This document shows positions 18,470 through 27,813 of a DNA stretch of 64,000 nt, in pieces. This DNA is from Sva-07 sp963715285. Lineage in GTDB: Bacteria; Actinomycetota; Acidimicrobiia; Acidimicrobiales; Ilumatobacteraceae. A program made the translations under genes and the position numbers. Positions within the stretch are counted from its first letter, which is position 1. Every line of letters begins with the position of its first letter. The stretch spans positions 62,001 to 126,000 of the forward strand of contig CAVQRU010000010.1 of the NCBI GenBank assembly GCA_963715285.1, given 5' to 3'. The notes below the pieces were generated by a model that saw only the letters and a program-made list of their open reading frames with translations, was not told the DNA's origin and ran no database searches.

Positions 18470-18505
18470 TACCTTGCCCACATGACCGGAGGACGATGTC
18501 ACTGA
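18470..18505 (+). promoter_or_regulatory. -10 element and overlapping 7-codon leader ORF for threonine dehydratase
   Basis: TACCTT (18470-18475) is followed after 6 nt by an ATG (18482) that opens MTGGRCH and stops at 18503-18505, overlapping the ilvA start by 10 nt. The codons for GGR also supply the GGAGGA ribosome-binding site of ilvA. Confidence 0.3.
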
Positions 18506-19725
18506 CCAGTCCGAGCGATGTGACGATCGCCGACGTCGTCGCGGCGGAGTCGCGGATCGGACATGCTGTTGCGCGTACGCCGACCTCGCCGTCTCGCACC
18601 CTGTCGGAGATCACTGGAGCCGACGTGCTGGTGAAGTTCGAGAACCTCCAGTTCACCGCGTCGTACAAGGAACGCGGCGCACTGAACCGGCTCCTGCTGC
18701 TCGGCGCCGACGTCAGGGGCGTCGTGACCGCCTCGGCCGGGAACTTCGCACAGGGTGTCTCGCACCATGCAACCCGGCTGGGCATCCCAGCGGTGATCGT
18801 GATGCCGGCGACGACGCCGGCGGTGAAGGTGTCGCGCACGACCGTCCTGGGGGCCGAGGTCCTGTTGCGCGGTGAGACGTTCGACGAATCGAGCGAGATC
18901 GCGCGCCGGGTCGCGGCGGAGCGTGACCTCGAACTCCTGTCGCCCTTCGACGACGCCGATGTCATCGCCGGCCAGGGCACCGTCGCCTTGGAGATGCTCG
19001 CGGACGTCCACGACCTCGATGTGCTGATCGTCCCGGTCGGCGGCGGTGGGTTGCTCGCGGGCATGGCCGTGGTTGCGAGGGCGCTGGCACCGTCGATCGA
19101 GTTGGTCGGCGTCCAGGGCGTGCGGTACCCGGCCGTCCACAACGCAATCCACGGGGAGGACCTCCCGACCGGCGGCGCCACGATTGCCGATGGCATCGCG
19201 GTCGCAGAGCCGGGTGCGCGCCCGCTGCGCATCATCCGCGAGTTGGTGGACCGGGTCGAGGTGGTCGACGAGCCGCTCATCGAGCAGGCGGTCGGCCTGT
19301 ACCTGGAGATCGAGAAGTCGGTGGCCGAAGGCGCGGGTGCCATCGCGCTGGCCGAGGTGCTCGCCCGGCCCGATCGGTATCGAGGGCGGCGCGTCGGGCT
19401 CGTGCTCAGTGGCGGCAACATCGATCTGCGCCCACTGGCGTCGGTCACGTTGCGCAGCCTCGTGCGCACCGGTCGCCTGACCCGATTGTGGGTCGAACTC
19501 GACGACCGCCCCGGATGTCTCGGCCGTATCACCACCGACATCGGCGAACTGGGTGGGAACATCGTCGAGGTTGTCCATCGACGGCTCGACCCGACGGTGC
19601 ACGCTCGCTCCACGGAGGTGGAACTCACCGTCGAGACATCCGACCGCGCTCACCTCGAGCGCCTGGTCGCGGAGCTGGCGGTTCGTGGGCACCTGGTGCA
19701 CACGAACGACGACGTGAGGCACTGA
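18496..19725 (+). CDS. ilvA: Threonine ammonia-lyase (biosynthetic-type PLP fold with ACT domain)
   Basis: Deaminates threonine to 2-oxobutanoate, the first step toward isoleucine, or acts catabolically. 409 residues: PLP lysine K58 in ASYKERGAL, phosphate-binding loop PVGGGGLLAG near 180, and a SGGN motif near 310. Residues ~330-405 are an ACT-like regulatory domain (LWVELDDRPGCLGRIT). One ACT repeat and this length fit the short threonine dehydratases rather than the two-ACT E. coli IlvA. GGAGGA lies 8 nt before the ATG. Confidence 0.88.
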   Translation: MSLTSPSDVTIADVVAAESRIGHAVARTPTSPSRTLSEITGADVLVKFENLQFTASYKERGALNRLLLLGADVRGVVTASAGNFAQGVSHHATRLGIPAVIVMPATTPAVKVSRTTVLGAEVLLRGETFDESSEIARRVAAERDLELLSPFDDADVIAGQGTVALEMLADVHDLDVLIVPVGGGGLLAGMAVVARALAPSIELVGVQGVRYPAVHNAIHGEDLPTGGATIADGIAVAEPGARPLRIIRELVDRVEVVDEPLIEQAVGLYLEIEKSVAEGAGAIALAEVLARPDRYRGRRVGLVLSGGNIDLRPLASVTLRSLVRTGRLTRLWVELDDRPGCLGRITTDIGELGGNIVEVVHRRLDPTVHARSTEVELTVETSDRAHLERLVAELAVRGHLVHTNDDVRH

Positions 19726-19733
19726 CGCGGACT

Positions 19734-19776
19734 GGAGCCCGGAATCAGGCTCCGAGCACTTCGACCAGCCTCGGAG
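19734..19776. terminator. Hairpins between convergent genes
   Basis: GGAGCC / GGCTCC (19734-19739, 19748-19753) and the overlapping alternative CTCCGAG / CTCGGAG (19750-19756, 19770-19776) lie between ilvA and the convergent TetR gene. No T-tract is seen. Confidence 0.3.
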
Positions 19777-19794
19777 GGAGGGTGCAGCGTCGTC

Positions 19795-20331
19795 CTACGC
19801 CACACCGAGGCGCTTCGCTGCCTTGGCGGCAGCAGTCGGGCCCGCCAGTTGACGCAGGAGCAGCAGCCCGTCGAGGAGGGCGATCGCCGCTCCCGCCTGG
19901 GCGCGCCGCTCGTTCGCGGTGCCGGTCAGGAAGTTCATCACCCAGTCGATCCAGGCGTCCACGAGCACGGGGACCAACGTGTCGAACGGCGCCCGTCCGG
20001 TCGCGGCGAGGCCGTTGGCCTCGAAGAACAGCGCGAAGATCGGGTCGGCCTCCTCACGGGCGAGGACGGGCCAGGCCGCTCGCGCCAGTTCGAGGTGGTC
20101 GGCGGCGGGCGTCGAGAACGCCCCACCGAGCGTCTGTTGCAGCTGGAGCCCCATCGACATCACCACGTCGGTGATCAGGGCGTCCTTGGTCGGGAAGTAG
20201 TACACGACGGTGCGGTCGTTGATGCCGAGCCGCTTGGCCACGCGTCCGAACGTGAGCTGGCTGAGCCCGTCGTCCATCGCAGCGGCGAGCGCCCCCTCGA
20301 GGATCTCCTGTTTGGTGTGTCGGTAACCCAT
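19795..20331 (-). CDS. TetR-family transcriptional regulator
   Basis: 178 residues with an N-terminal HTH (ILEGALAAAMDDGLSQLTFGRVAKRLGI, ending in the YYFPTKDAL recognition and support helices, residues ~8-50) and a helical ligand-binding domain. It is divergent from an alpha/beta hydrolase gene, with a palindromic TGTAGTGATCACTAC-type operator between them, so it probably represses itself and the hydrolase. ATG 20331 is preferred over GTG 20355 because a TACAGT -10 lies just upstream and the GTG falls inside the palindrome. Confidence 0.85.
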   Translation of the reverse strand: MGYRHTKQEILEGALAAAMDDGLSQLTFGRVAKRLGINDRTVVYYFPTKDALITDVVMSMGLQLQQTLGGAFSTPAADHLELARAAWPVLAREEADPIFALFFEANGLAATGRAPFDTLVPVLVDAWIDWVMNFLTGTANERRAQAGAAIALLDGLLLLRQLAGPTAAAKAAKRLGVA

Positions 20332-20341
20332 CCCGGCCTTG

Positions 20342-20385
20342 ACTGTAGTGATCACTACGAATAGATTCTGCAGTTGTCACTACAG
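20342..20385. promoter_or_regulatory. Divergent promoters and TetR operator
   Basis: A perfect 14-bp palindrome GTAGTGATCACTAC (20345-20358) and a further half-site TCACTACAG (20377-20385), which is the inverse of CTGTAGTGA (20343-20351). The -10 candidates are TACAGT on the minus strand (20342-20347) and TAGATT on the plus strand (20362-20367), so bound repressor would block both. Confidence 0.55.
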
Positions 20386-20473
20386 ATCATGTCAAACCGC
20401 CGCCCTGGTGACCGCTGCCGAGGTCCACGACCCCTCTGCGGCGTGACCGCCCCGATTCCCCTGGAGAACCCTG

Positions 20474-21352
20474 ATGTCGACGATGACTGCAACCGAAGCA
20501 TCCGACCTGTTCCGCCGCGAGCCCGACCGATACCTGGACGTCGGCGCGGGCGAAGCCGCCTACCGCATCGTCGGCACGGGACCCGACGTGTTGTTCGTCC
20601 ACGGCTGGCCGGTCAGCTCGGCGACGTTCCGCACGCTGCTTCCCCAGCTCGTCGATCACGTCACCTGCCACCTGATCGACCTCCCGTCGGCTGGCTCCAG
20701 CCGGTTCGACGCCGACACCCCCATGTCGATCTCCCAGCACATCGAGACCGTCAGGCGGGTGGTCGATCTCCTCGAGCTCGACCAGGTCGCGGTGGTCGGC
20801 CACGACAGCGGCGGCATGATCGCTCGCCACGCGATGGTCGGCGATCCGCGCCTGCGTGCCATGGGGCTGATCAACACCGAACCGCCGGATCCGAGCTGGC
20901 GCTTCAGGTCCTTCATCGCGTCACGGCATCTCCCGGGCCTCAGCGGCGGGCTCGGCTGGGTGGCCGGCAAGCCGCGGATCGTCCGGTCCCGTGCCGTGTT
21001 CGGCGACGCGTTCGCCGACCGCTCGCTGCTCGGTGGCGAGTTCACCGAGTTCTTTCTCGCACCGCTGCACGAGAGCCGGCTCCACCGCGACGCTGCGGTG
21101 AAACTGCTGCGCAGCTTCGACATGCACCACGTCACCGACCTCGCTGCCATCCACCGGCGAATCGACGTCCCGGTGCAGCTCGTGTGGGGTGACCGCGATC
21201 CCTTCTTCCCGGTGGAGAAGGCGAAGGCGATGGTGGCCGGTTTCCCCGACGCCCGGATCGCGGTCATCGAGGGCGCGGGCCTCTTCTCCCACGAGGAGCG
21301 GCCCGCCGAGGTCGCCCAGGCCCTCCTGCCGATCCTCACCGGCATGCGCTGA
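20474..21352 (+). CDS. Alpha/beta hydrolase, haloalkane dehalogenase / epoxide hydrolase-like
   Basis: 292 residues. The oxyanion motif is VHGWPVSS near residue 40, the nucleophile is Asp in VGHDSGG near 113 (Asp rather than Ser points to dehalogenases or epoxide hydrolases), a second acid lies in WGDRDPFFP near 238, and the catalytic His is in GAGLFSHEERP near 270. It is divergent from, and likely repressed by, the TetR gene at 19795. The substrate is unknown; a xenobiotic-like inducer is plausible. Confidence 0.82.
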   Translation: MSTMTATEASDLFRREPDRYLDVGAGEAAYRIVGTGPDVLFVHGWPVSSATFRTLLPQLVDHVTCHLIDLPSAGSSRFDADTPMSISQHIETVRRVVDLLELDQVAVVGHDSGGMIARHAMVGDPRLRAMGLINTEPPDPSWRFRSFIASRHLPGLSGGLGWVAGKPRIVRSRAVFGDAFADRSLLGGEFTEFFLAPLHESRLHRDAAVKLLRSFDMHHVTDLAAIHRRIDVPVQLVWGDRDPFFPVEKAKAMVAGFPDARIAVIEGAGLFSHEERPAEVAQALLPILTGMR

Positions 21353-21408
21353 CGTCGCCGTTCCCCACGCATCGACCGTCGAGGAGCGCCCTCGGCAAAG
21401 ATGGGTGG

Positions 21409-22773
21409 ATGGAGTCTGCGCGGATCGCACGGATCGCGGACCTCGGGGGGTGGACGTTCGACGGCGAGGTCGACGTCACCGGCGCCGATCCGGCGTTGGC
21501 CACGCCGTGGCCGGTCGGTGAGGTCGCGGCGGTCGCGTTGGTCGCGGCGGGTACGGCGGCCGCTCGGCTCGCCCGCCGAGCGGGTGGTGATCCGGCGTCG
21601 GTTCGGACCGACGTCGGCGATGCGGCGGCGGCAACGATCGGCTTCGCTGTGATGCGCGTCGACGGTGAGTCGATGGCGAGAACGAACGCCGAGAATCCGT
21701 GGGTCGGTCGGTACCGATGTGCAGACGGGCGGTGGATCCATCTGCACGGCGGGTTCCCATCGCTCGTCGATCGGCTGGCCTCGCTGCTCGACCTGCCCGT
21801 CGATGCCGACGAGGCGACGATCGCCGCCACCGTGATGGGGTGGGAGTCGTCGTCCCTCGAGGACGCGATCGCCGAGCGGCGCGGCTGCTCCGCGATCATC
21901 CGCACCGAGGACGAATGGCGACGGCACCCGCAGGGCGCGCTGATCCACACGTGGGAGGTCGTCGAGCAACGCGACGTCGGGGTTCCGGCTTTGGCACGAT
22001 GGACGCCGTCGCCGACCCGGCCGCTCCACGGTCTGCGTGTGCTCGACCTGACCCGCGTGCTCGCCGGGCCGACGTGCGGGCGGACCCTGGCAGCGTTCGG
22101 CGCCGACGTCCTGCACGTGCGCGGGTCGAAGGTTCCCGTCGTGCCGGCCTTCGTGGTCGACACCGGGCACGGCAAACGCCAGGCGTACGCGGACTTCACG
22201 GATCCGGATTCCCTGGCCGCACTTCGTCGGGTCGCTCTCGACGCCGACGTCGTCGTGCAGGGGTATCGCCCGGGTGTCGTGGCGAGGTACGGGCTCGACG
22301 AGGACTCGCTGCGTTCCGACGGGTTCAGCGGCGTCTACGGCTCGGTCTCGGCGTTCGGGTACGACGGGCCGTGGGCCGATCGCGCCGGATGGGAGCAGCT
22401 CGCGCAATCGACCAGCGGGCTGTGCCTCGACCCGCTCGGTGACGAGAAGCCGGCGATGCTGCCCTGCGCCTTCACCGACTACACGACCGGGTTCGCGATG
22501 GCCGCGGGGATCATGGACGCGCTCGACTCCTCGATCGCCGATGGCGGCGCCAGACGCGTGGACGGATCGCTCTGTCAGACCGCCGCGTGGATCCTGCGGG
22601 TCGGCCGCCGCGACGAGGTCGGCGCGCCGTCCGGGTTCGCTCCGGAGCTGCTGCGGTCCGAGACGGGGTTCGGCGTCGTCGAGCACCTCGGCCCGTGCGT
22701 CGAGGTCGAGGGGATCGACGTCGGCTGGACGCGCCCGACCACACCGCTCGGCGAGGGAACGTTGGGCTGGTGA
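21409..22773 (+). CDS. CaiB/BaiF (class III) CoA-transferase-like protein
   Basis: 454 residues. The C-terminal part from ~200 carries the canonical family III motif PLHGLRVLDLTRVLAGPTCGRTLAAFGADVLHV and the catalytic Asp in CAFTDYTTGFAMA near 366. The first ~200 residues look like a degenerate second family III segment, as seen in long actinobacterial homologues. It would move CoA between acyl groups. Its stop overlaps the GTG of the WYL regulator (GTGA), so the two are co-translated. Confidence 0.8.
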   Translation: MESARIARIADLGGWTFDGEVDVTGADPALATPWPVGEVAAVALVAAGTAAARLARRAGGDPASVRTDVGDAAAATIGFAVMRVDGESMARTNAENPWVGRYRCADGRWIHLHGGFPSLVDRLASLLDLPVDADEATIAATVMGWESSSLEDAIAERRGCSAIIRTEDEWRRHPQGALIHTWEVVEQRDVGVPALARWTPSPTRPLHGLRVLDLTRVLAGPTCGRTLAAFGADVLHVRGSKVPVVPAFVVDTGHGKRQAYADFTDPDSLAALRRVALDADVVVQGYRPGVVARYGLDEDSLRSDGFSGVYGSVSAFGYDGPWADRAGWEQLAQSTSGLCLDPLGDEKPAMLPCAFTDYTTGFAMAAGIMDALDSSIADGGARRVDGSLCQTAAWILRVGRRDEVGAPSGFAPELLRSETGFGVVEHLGPCVEVEGIDVGWTRPTTPLGEGTLGW

Positions 22774-23468
22774 ACCGCACCGACCGCCTCTACGCCCTGG
22801 TCGAGGAACTGCGAGCGGTCGCTCCCGCCCACCGGTCGACGACCTGGCTCGCCGAGCGGTTCGAGGTCAGCACGCGAACGATCGAACGCGACCTGTCGGC
22901 GCTCCAGCAGTCCGGGGTCCCGATCTATGCGACCACCGGTCGGCGCGGCGGGTACGCGATCGACGTGCAGCACACCCTGCCGCCGCTGAACCTGTCGGCG
23001 GCGGAGGTCGCCGCGGTCGCCACCGCACTCGCCCAGCCGTCGGCGACGCCGTTCACCCAGGCGGGCAGGAGCGCGTTGCAGAAGATCCTCGCCGTCCTCC
23101 ACGAGGTCGACGCGACCGGCGCGCGCGAACTCGCATCGCGCATCCGCCTGTTCGACGGTCTGCCGGGACGGCCTCGTCCACCGGCGGTCGTCGAGCACGC
23201 GATCGTGCAGCGGCGCGTGCTCGAACTCGACTACGTCGACAAGGTCGGCCGACCGACCGCGCGAGTCGTCGAACCCGTCGCCGTGCTCGGCGTCCATCCC
23301 AACTGGTACCTGTGGGCGTGGTGCCGGCTCCGCGATGCGCCGAGAGCGTTCCGGCTCGACCGCATCCGCGGTGCGGTGATGTACGACGAGATCGCACCCG
23401 ACCGTTCGATCGACGTCAGCCGGATGGCGATCCCCGACCTGATCGGTCGCGGGATCCTCGGGGAGTGA
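22770..23468 (+). CDS. WYL-domain transcriptional regulator (DeoR-type HTH)
   Basis: 232 residues: N-terminal winged HTH (STTWLAERFEVSTRTIERDL and GVPIYATTGRRGGYAI, residues ~20-70) and a C-terminal WYL domain, here with NWYLWAWCRLRDAPRAFRLDRI near 180-205. WYL proteins bind nucleotides or nucleic acid and regulate stress or metabolic genes. The GTG start overlaps the stop of the CoA-transferase gene. Confidence 0.85.
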   Translation: MNRTDRLYALVEELRAVAPAHRSTTWLAERFEVSTRTIERDLSALQQSGVPIYATTGRRGGYAIDVQHTLPPLNLSAAEVAAVATALAQPSATPFTQAGRSALQKILAVLHEVDATGARELASRIRLFDGLPGRPRPPAVVEHAIVQRRVLELDYVDKVGRPTARVVEPVAVLGVHPNWYLWAWCRLRDAPRAFRLDRIRGAVMYDEIAPDRSIDVSRMAIPDLIGRGILGE

Positions 23469-23534
23469 CGTCCACGGAAGTTCCTGGGAAACCCCGACAT
23501 GGGGTTGTCGCCGGCCGGGTCCAACGTCGTGCCC

Positions 23535-23978
23535 ATGAGCAACACCCACCACACCAACACCCACCACACCCACACATCCACCACGACGTCCACCGCCACA
23601 TCCGCCGACACCGCGACCATGACCCCGCACCCCGTCACCTGGTTCGAGATCCACACCGCCGACCCGGCGCGAGCAGAGGAGTTCTACGGCTCGGTCCTCG
23701 GCTGGACGTTCGACGACGACTCGATGCCGGGCTACACGATGATCGGGCTCGGCGACGGCGCACCGATCGGGGGCGGGCTCGTCGACACCGGCGGCAACTC
23801 CCCGAGCGACGCGGTCCTCATGGTCCAGGTCCCCGATGTCGCCGCCTCGATCGAAGCGGCGCGGGCAGCCGGGGGCTCCGCGATCTCCGAGGCTCGGACC
23901 ATGCCGAACGGTCTCAGCTTCGGCTATGTCGCGAATCCCGACGGCGCCGTGTTCGGCGTCTGGTGCCCACCGGGCTGA
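23535..23978 (+). CDS. VOC (glyoxalase-fold) family protein with His/Thr-rich N-terminus
   Basis: 147 residues from ATG 23535. The VOC half-fold runs from ~32 (VTWFEIHTADPARAEEFYGSVLGW) to a C-terminal VANPDGAVFGVW, the pattern of PF00903-like proteins used in antibiotic resistance or small-molecule binding. The first ~28 residues are low-complexity (HHTNTHHTHTS then Thr/Ser/Ala). A second ATG at 23619 directly before the fold would remove this tail, so the start is uncertain. Confidence 0.75.
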   Translation: MSNTHHTNTHHTHTSTTTSTATSADTATMTPHPVTWFEIHTADPARAEEFYGSVLGWTFDDDSMPGYTMIGLGDGAPIGGGLVDTGGNSPSDAVLMVQVPDVAASIEAARAAGGSAISEARTMPNGLSFGYVANPDGAVFGVWCPPG

Positions 23979-24009
23979 TCGCGGCCACGCCGAATTGCGG
24001 AGGTCGGCG

Positions 24010-24309
24010 GTGAGCAGCTTCGAGTTCACCGCCGATCTCTGGCGCTACGCCGGCCGAGCGGCGTGGTACTTCGTGACACTTCCTCATGACGTCGCCGACG
24101 ACATCGACGAGATCACGCTCGACACGCGCCGTGGGTTCGGTTCCGTACGCGTCGAGGTGACCGTCGGCTCCACGACGTGGAGGACCTCGATCTTCCCCGA
24201 CACGAAGTCCGAATCGTTCGTCCTCCCGGTGAAGCAGGCCGTTCGCCTGGCCGAAGGTCTCGGCGACGGGTCGCCTGTCGTCGTGATCCTTGCCATCGTC
24301 GACGACTGA
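24010..24309 (+). CDS. DUF1905 domain protein
   Basis: 99 residues matching the small DUF1905 beta-barrel: FTADLWRYAGRAAWYFVTLP, then a GFGSVRVEVTVGSTTWRTSIFPD block. The family is of unknown function and is often found alone or fused to a YdeI/bacteriocin-resistance helix that is absent here. The GTG start follows the VOC stop by ~30 nt. Confidence 0.8.
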   Translation: MSSFEFTADLWRYAGRAAWYFVTLPHDVADDIDEITLDTRRGFGSVRVEVTVGSTTWRTSIFPDTKSESFVLPVKQAVRLAEGLGDGSPVVVILAIVDD

Positions 24310-24405
24310 GGCACCCGGAGGCGTCCGTGACCTTCGCCCCTGTGGGCGTCGACGCCCGCTGGCGGAGAATGAGACCTGGCCGCATCGGCCCAGGACGGGA
24401 GTGCC

Positions 24406-25466
<1,061 letters not shown>

Positions 25467-25470
<4 letters not shown>

Positions 25471-26249
25471 ACACTCATCTCACGAATCGGCGACTGCTCG
25501 CCTCGCTTGCGGCGGCCACGCTCGTCCTGGCCGCGTGTGGCAGCGACGACGATTCGAGCAGCGACACCACTGCGACCGAGGCGACGACCGAGGCGACCGC
25601 CACCACCGAAGCGACCGAGAGCACCGAGGCGATGCCGGAGGAGACGACTCCGCCCGCCACCGAGGCCCCGACCACCGAGCCGGCGGCGATGTTCGAGGGC
25701 GACCTCGTCGGCACGTTCTCGATCGACGACGCCGTGTGTGACGCGGCCGACGTGTCGGGCTCGTACTTCCGGATGCTGCAGCCGGACGGCAACTACATCC
25801 CGAACGCCGACTCGGCGTGCGTCGACACCACCTACTCGGGTCTGACCGCCGGCACCGATGGCGGGCTGGTGACCGGTGCCTACCAGGAGGCTCCCGATCC
25901 TGCGTTCGACGAGTCCGGCAACGGGCTCGCCGACGCGATCTTCGCCCCGGTGCCGTTCTTCGCCGTGGCGTTCGCCGGCGCAACCGACAGCGCTGAGGCG
26001 ATGCCGATGCTGGCTGCCACCGACGGCGAGCTCACCGGTGACCTGTCGGCGTTCACCGCCTACTACGGCGGCGGGAACTTCAACCAGGGAGCCCCGAAGC
26101 CTGATGGAACCGGGGAGGCCCCCGTCGGGACCATCGACCCGGAGACCGGCGCCTACGTCCTCGACTGGACGAGCTTGATCTCCGGCGGGTCCTTCGACGG
26201 TTTCACCGGTGTGTGGCACCTCGAAGGCACGTTCACCCCGAACTCCTGA
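25467..26249 (+). CDS. Lipoprotein of unknown function
   Basis: 260 residues. Signal peptide with lipobox LAAC, lipidated C24. A Thr/Glu/Ala-rich linker (residues ~25-75) spaces the folded domain from the membrane; the domain (~76-260) has two cysteines (~88 and ~113) that could form a disulfide and a C-terminal GVWHLEGTF. Co-translated with the duplicated membrane protein upstream. Confidence 0.75.
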
Positions 26250-26255
26250 TCGGCA

Positions 26256-26290
26256 CAATGAGACGCGGGGTCAGACCCCGCGTCTCATTG
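26256..26290. repeat. GGGGTCTGACCCC-type palindrome, copy 1
   Basis: Perfect 16-bp arms CAATGAGACGCGGGGT / ACCCCGCGTCTCATTG with a CAG loop, 6 nt after the lipoprotein stop. It could act as a terminator although no T-run follows. Confidence 0.8.
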
Positions 26291-26367
26291 TCGCGTGAGC
26301 GGTCGATACGTCGCTCGGCGGGTGCCCTCACTAGGTTTGGTGCGTCCGCCGAACCTGGGAGAAGCAA

Positions 26368-27699
26368 ATGGCCGGTCTCGAATCCACCCCCGACATGTAC
26401 GACCTCCGGATGTCGGAAGGCGTCCGCCCGTTGTACGACGCGGTGAAGAAGTTCATCTACACCGAGGTCGAGCCGATCACGGCGGAGTTCTTCCGGCTCG
26501 GGATGGACCGGGAGGACCGCTGGTCGTACGCGCCGGGTCAGCTGGAGCTGCTCGAGTCCGTGAAGGACAAGGCCAAGGAGCAGGGCCTGTGGAACTTCTT
26601 CCTCCCCGACGCCGAGACCGGCGAAGGTCTCAAGAACCTCGACTACGCCTACATCGCGATGGAGCTGGGCAAGAATCCGCTGGCGTCCGAGTCGATGAAC
26701 TGCGCCGCGCCGGACACCGGCAACATGGAGGTGCTCGAGCGCGTCGGCACACCGGAGCAGAAGAAGCAGTGGCTCGAGCCGCTCCTGCGTGGCGAGATCC
26801 GTTCCGCCTACGCGATGACCGAGCCCGACGTCGCGTCGTCCGACGCGAAGAACGTCGCCTGCAAGGCCGTCCGTGACGGCGACGAGTGGGTGATCACCGG
26901 TGAGAAGTACTACATCTCCGGCGCCGGCGACCCGCGCTGCAAGATCATGATCACGATGGTGCAGACCAGCCCCGACGGCCCGCCGCACCAGCGCCAGTCG
27001 CAGATCCTCGTGCCGATGGACACGCCCGGGGTCGAGATCCTCGGGCCGATGCACGTGTTCGGCAAGGACGACGCCCCGCACGGCCACATGCACCTGCGCT
27101 TCAACGACGTGCGCGTGCCCTACGAGAACGTCCTGCTCGGCGAGGGCCGCGGCTTCGAGATCTCGCAGGTGCGTCTCGGCCCGGGCCGCATCCACCACTG
27201 CATGCGTTCGATCGGTGCGGCCGAGCGGGCGCTCGAGTTGATGGTCAAGCGCGGCCTCACCCGTGAAGCGTTCGGCAAGCGGGTCAGCAACCTCGGCAAG
27301 AACGTCGAGATGATCGCCAAGTCGCGCATCGAGATCGAGTCGATGCGGCGCATGGTGCTGACCGCCGCGAAGGCGATGGACGAACTCGGCAACGCCGAGG
27401 CGCGTGTGTGGGTGAGCGCCATCAAGGCGATGGTGCCGATCCGGGTGTGCGAGATCATCGACAACGCCATCCAGATCCACGGCGCCACCGGCGTGTCGCA
27501 GTGGACGCCGCTGGCCGACATGTACACCTCGCAGCGCACGCTCCGTCTGGCCGATGGCCCGGACGAGGTGCACTGGTTCGTGGTCGGTCGCTCCGAGATC
27601 GCTCGCTGGGAGGAAGAGGGTGGCAACACCTACGACCCGAAGGCCGAGTACCTCTCTCGCACCGACGACGTCAAGGACGGCATCTTCTCCGGCCCCTGA
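26368..27699 (+). CDS. Acyl-CoA dehydrogenase
   Basis: 443 residues. N-terminal helical domain, FAD-contacting YAMTEPDVASSDAKN near 147-161, WVITGEKYYISGA near 175-190, and a C-terminal helical domain with RIHHCMRSIGAAERALELM and a QIHGATGVSQ motif. It oxidises acyl-CoA to enoyl-CoA, passing electrons to ETF. The length fits the larger ACAD10/11-like or FadE-type branch. A TAGGTT -10 (26332-26337) and GGGAGAAG precede the ATG. Confidence 0.9.
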   Translation: MAGLESTPDMYDLRMSEGVRPLYDAVKKFIYTEVEPITAEFFRLGMDREDRWSYAPGQLELLESVKDKAKEQGLWNFFLPDAETGEGLKNLDYAYIAMELGKNPLASESMNCAAPDTGNMEVLERVGTPEQKKQWLEPLLRGEIRSAYAMTEPDVASSDAKNVACKAVRDGDEWVITGEKYYISGAGDPRCKIMITMVQTSPDGPPHQRQSQILVPMDTPGVEILGPMHVFGKDDAPHGHMHLRFNDVRVPYENVLLGEGRGFEISQVRLGPGRIHHCMRSIGAAERALELMVKRGLTREAFGKRVSNLGKNVEMIAKSRIEIESMRRMVLTAAKAMDELGNAEARVWVSAIKAMVPIRVCEIIDNAIQIHGATGVSQWTPLADMYTSQRTLRLADGPDEVHWFVVGRSEIARWEEEGGNTYDPKAEYLSRTDDVKDGIFSGP

Positions 27700-27710
27700 C
27701 CGACCCCAAT

Positions 27711-27752
27711 GCGATGAGCGAACGCCCCGAATACGGGGGTCTCGCTCATCGC
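27711..27752. repeat. 42-nt palindromic element, copy 2
   Basis: GCGATGAGCGA arm, inner CCCC/GGGG pair, TCGCTCATCGC arm. 11 nt after the acyl-CoA dehydrogenase stop. Confidence 0.85.
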
Positions 27753-27770
27753 CGGTGTCCTCACCCCGAC

Positions 27771-27812
27771 GCGATGAGCGAACGCCCCGTATCCGGGGGT
27801 TTCGCTCATCGC
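27771..27812. repeat. 42-nt palindromic element, copy 3
   Basis: Same arms as copy 2, with a compensated inner loop. It ends 1 nt before the stop codon of the convergent acetyltransferase gene. Copies 2 and 3 form a tandem pair between convergent genes. Confidence 0.85.
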
Positions 27813-27813
27813 C

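Noticed and set aside
16188..19628. Open frame of 1146 codons on the minus strand
   Set aside because: It is antisense to the MMPL and threonine dehydratase genes, both with full motif sets; its His/Arg/Asp-rich composition is that of a GC-rich shadow frame.
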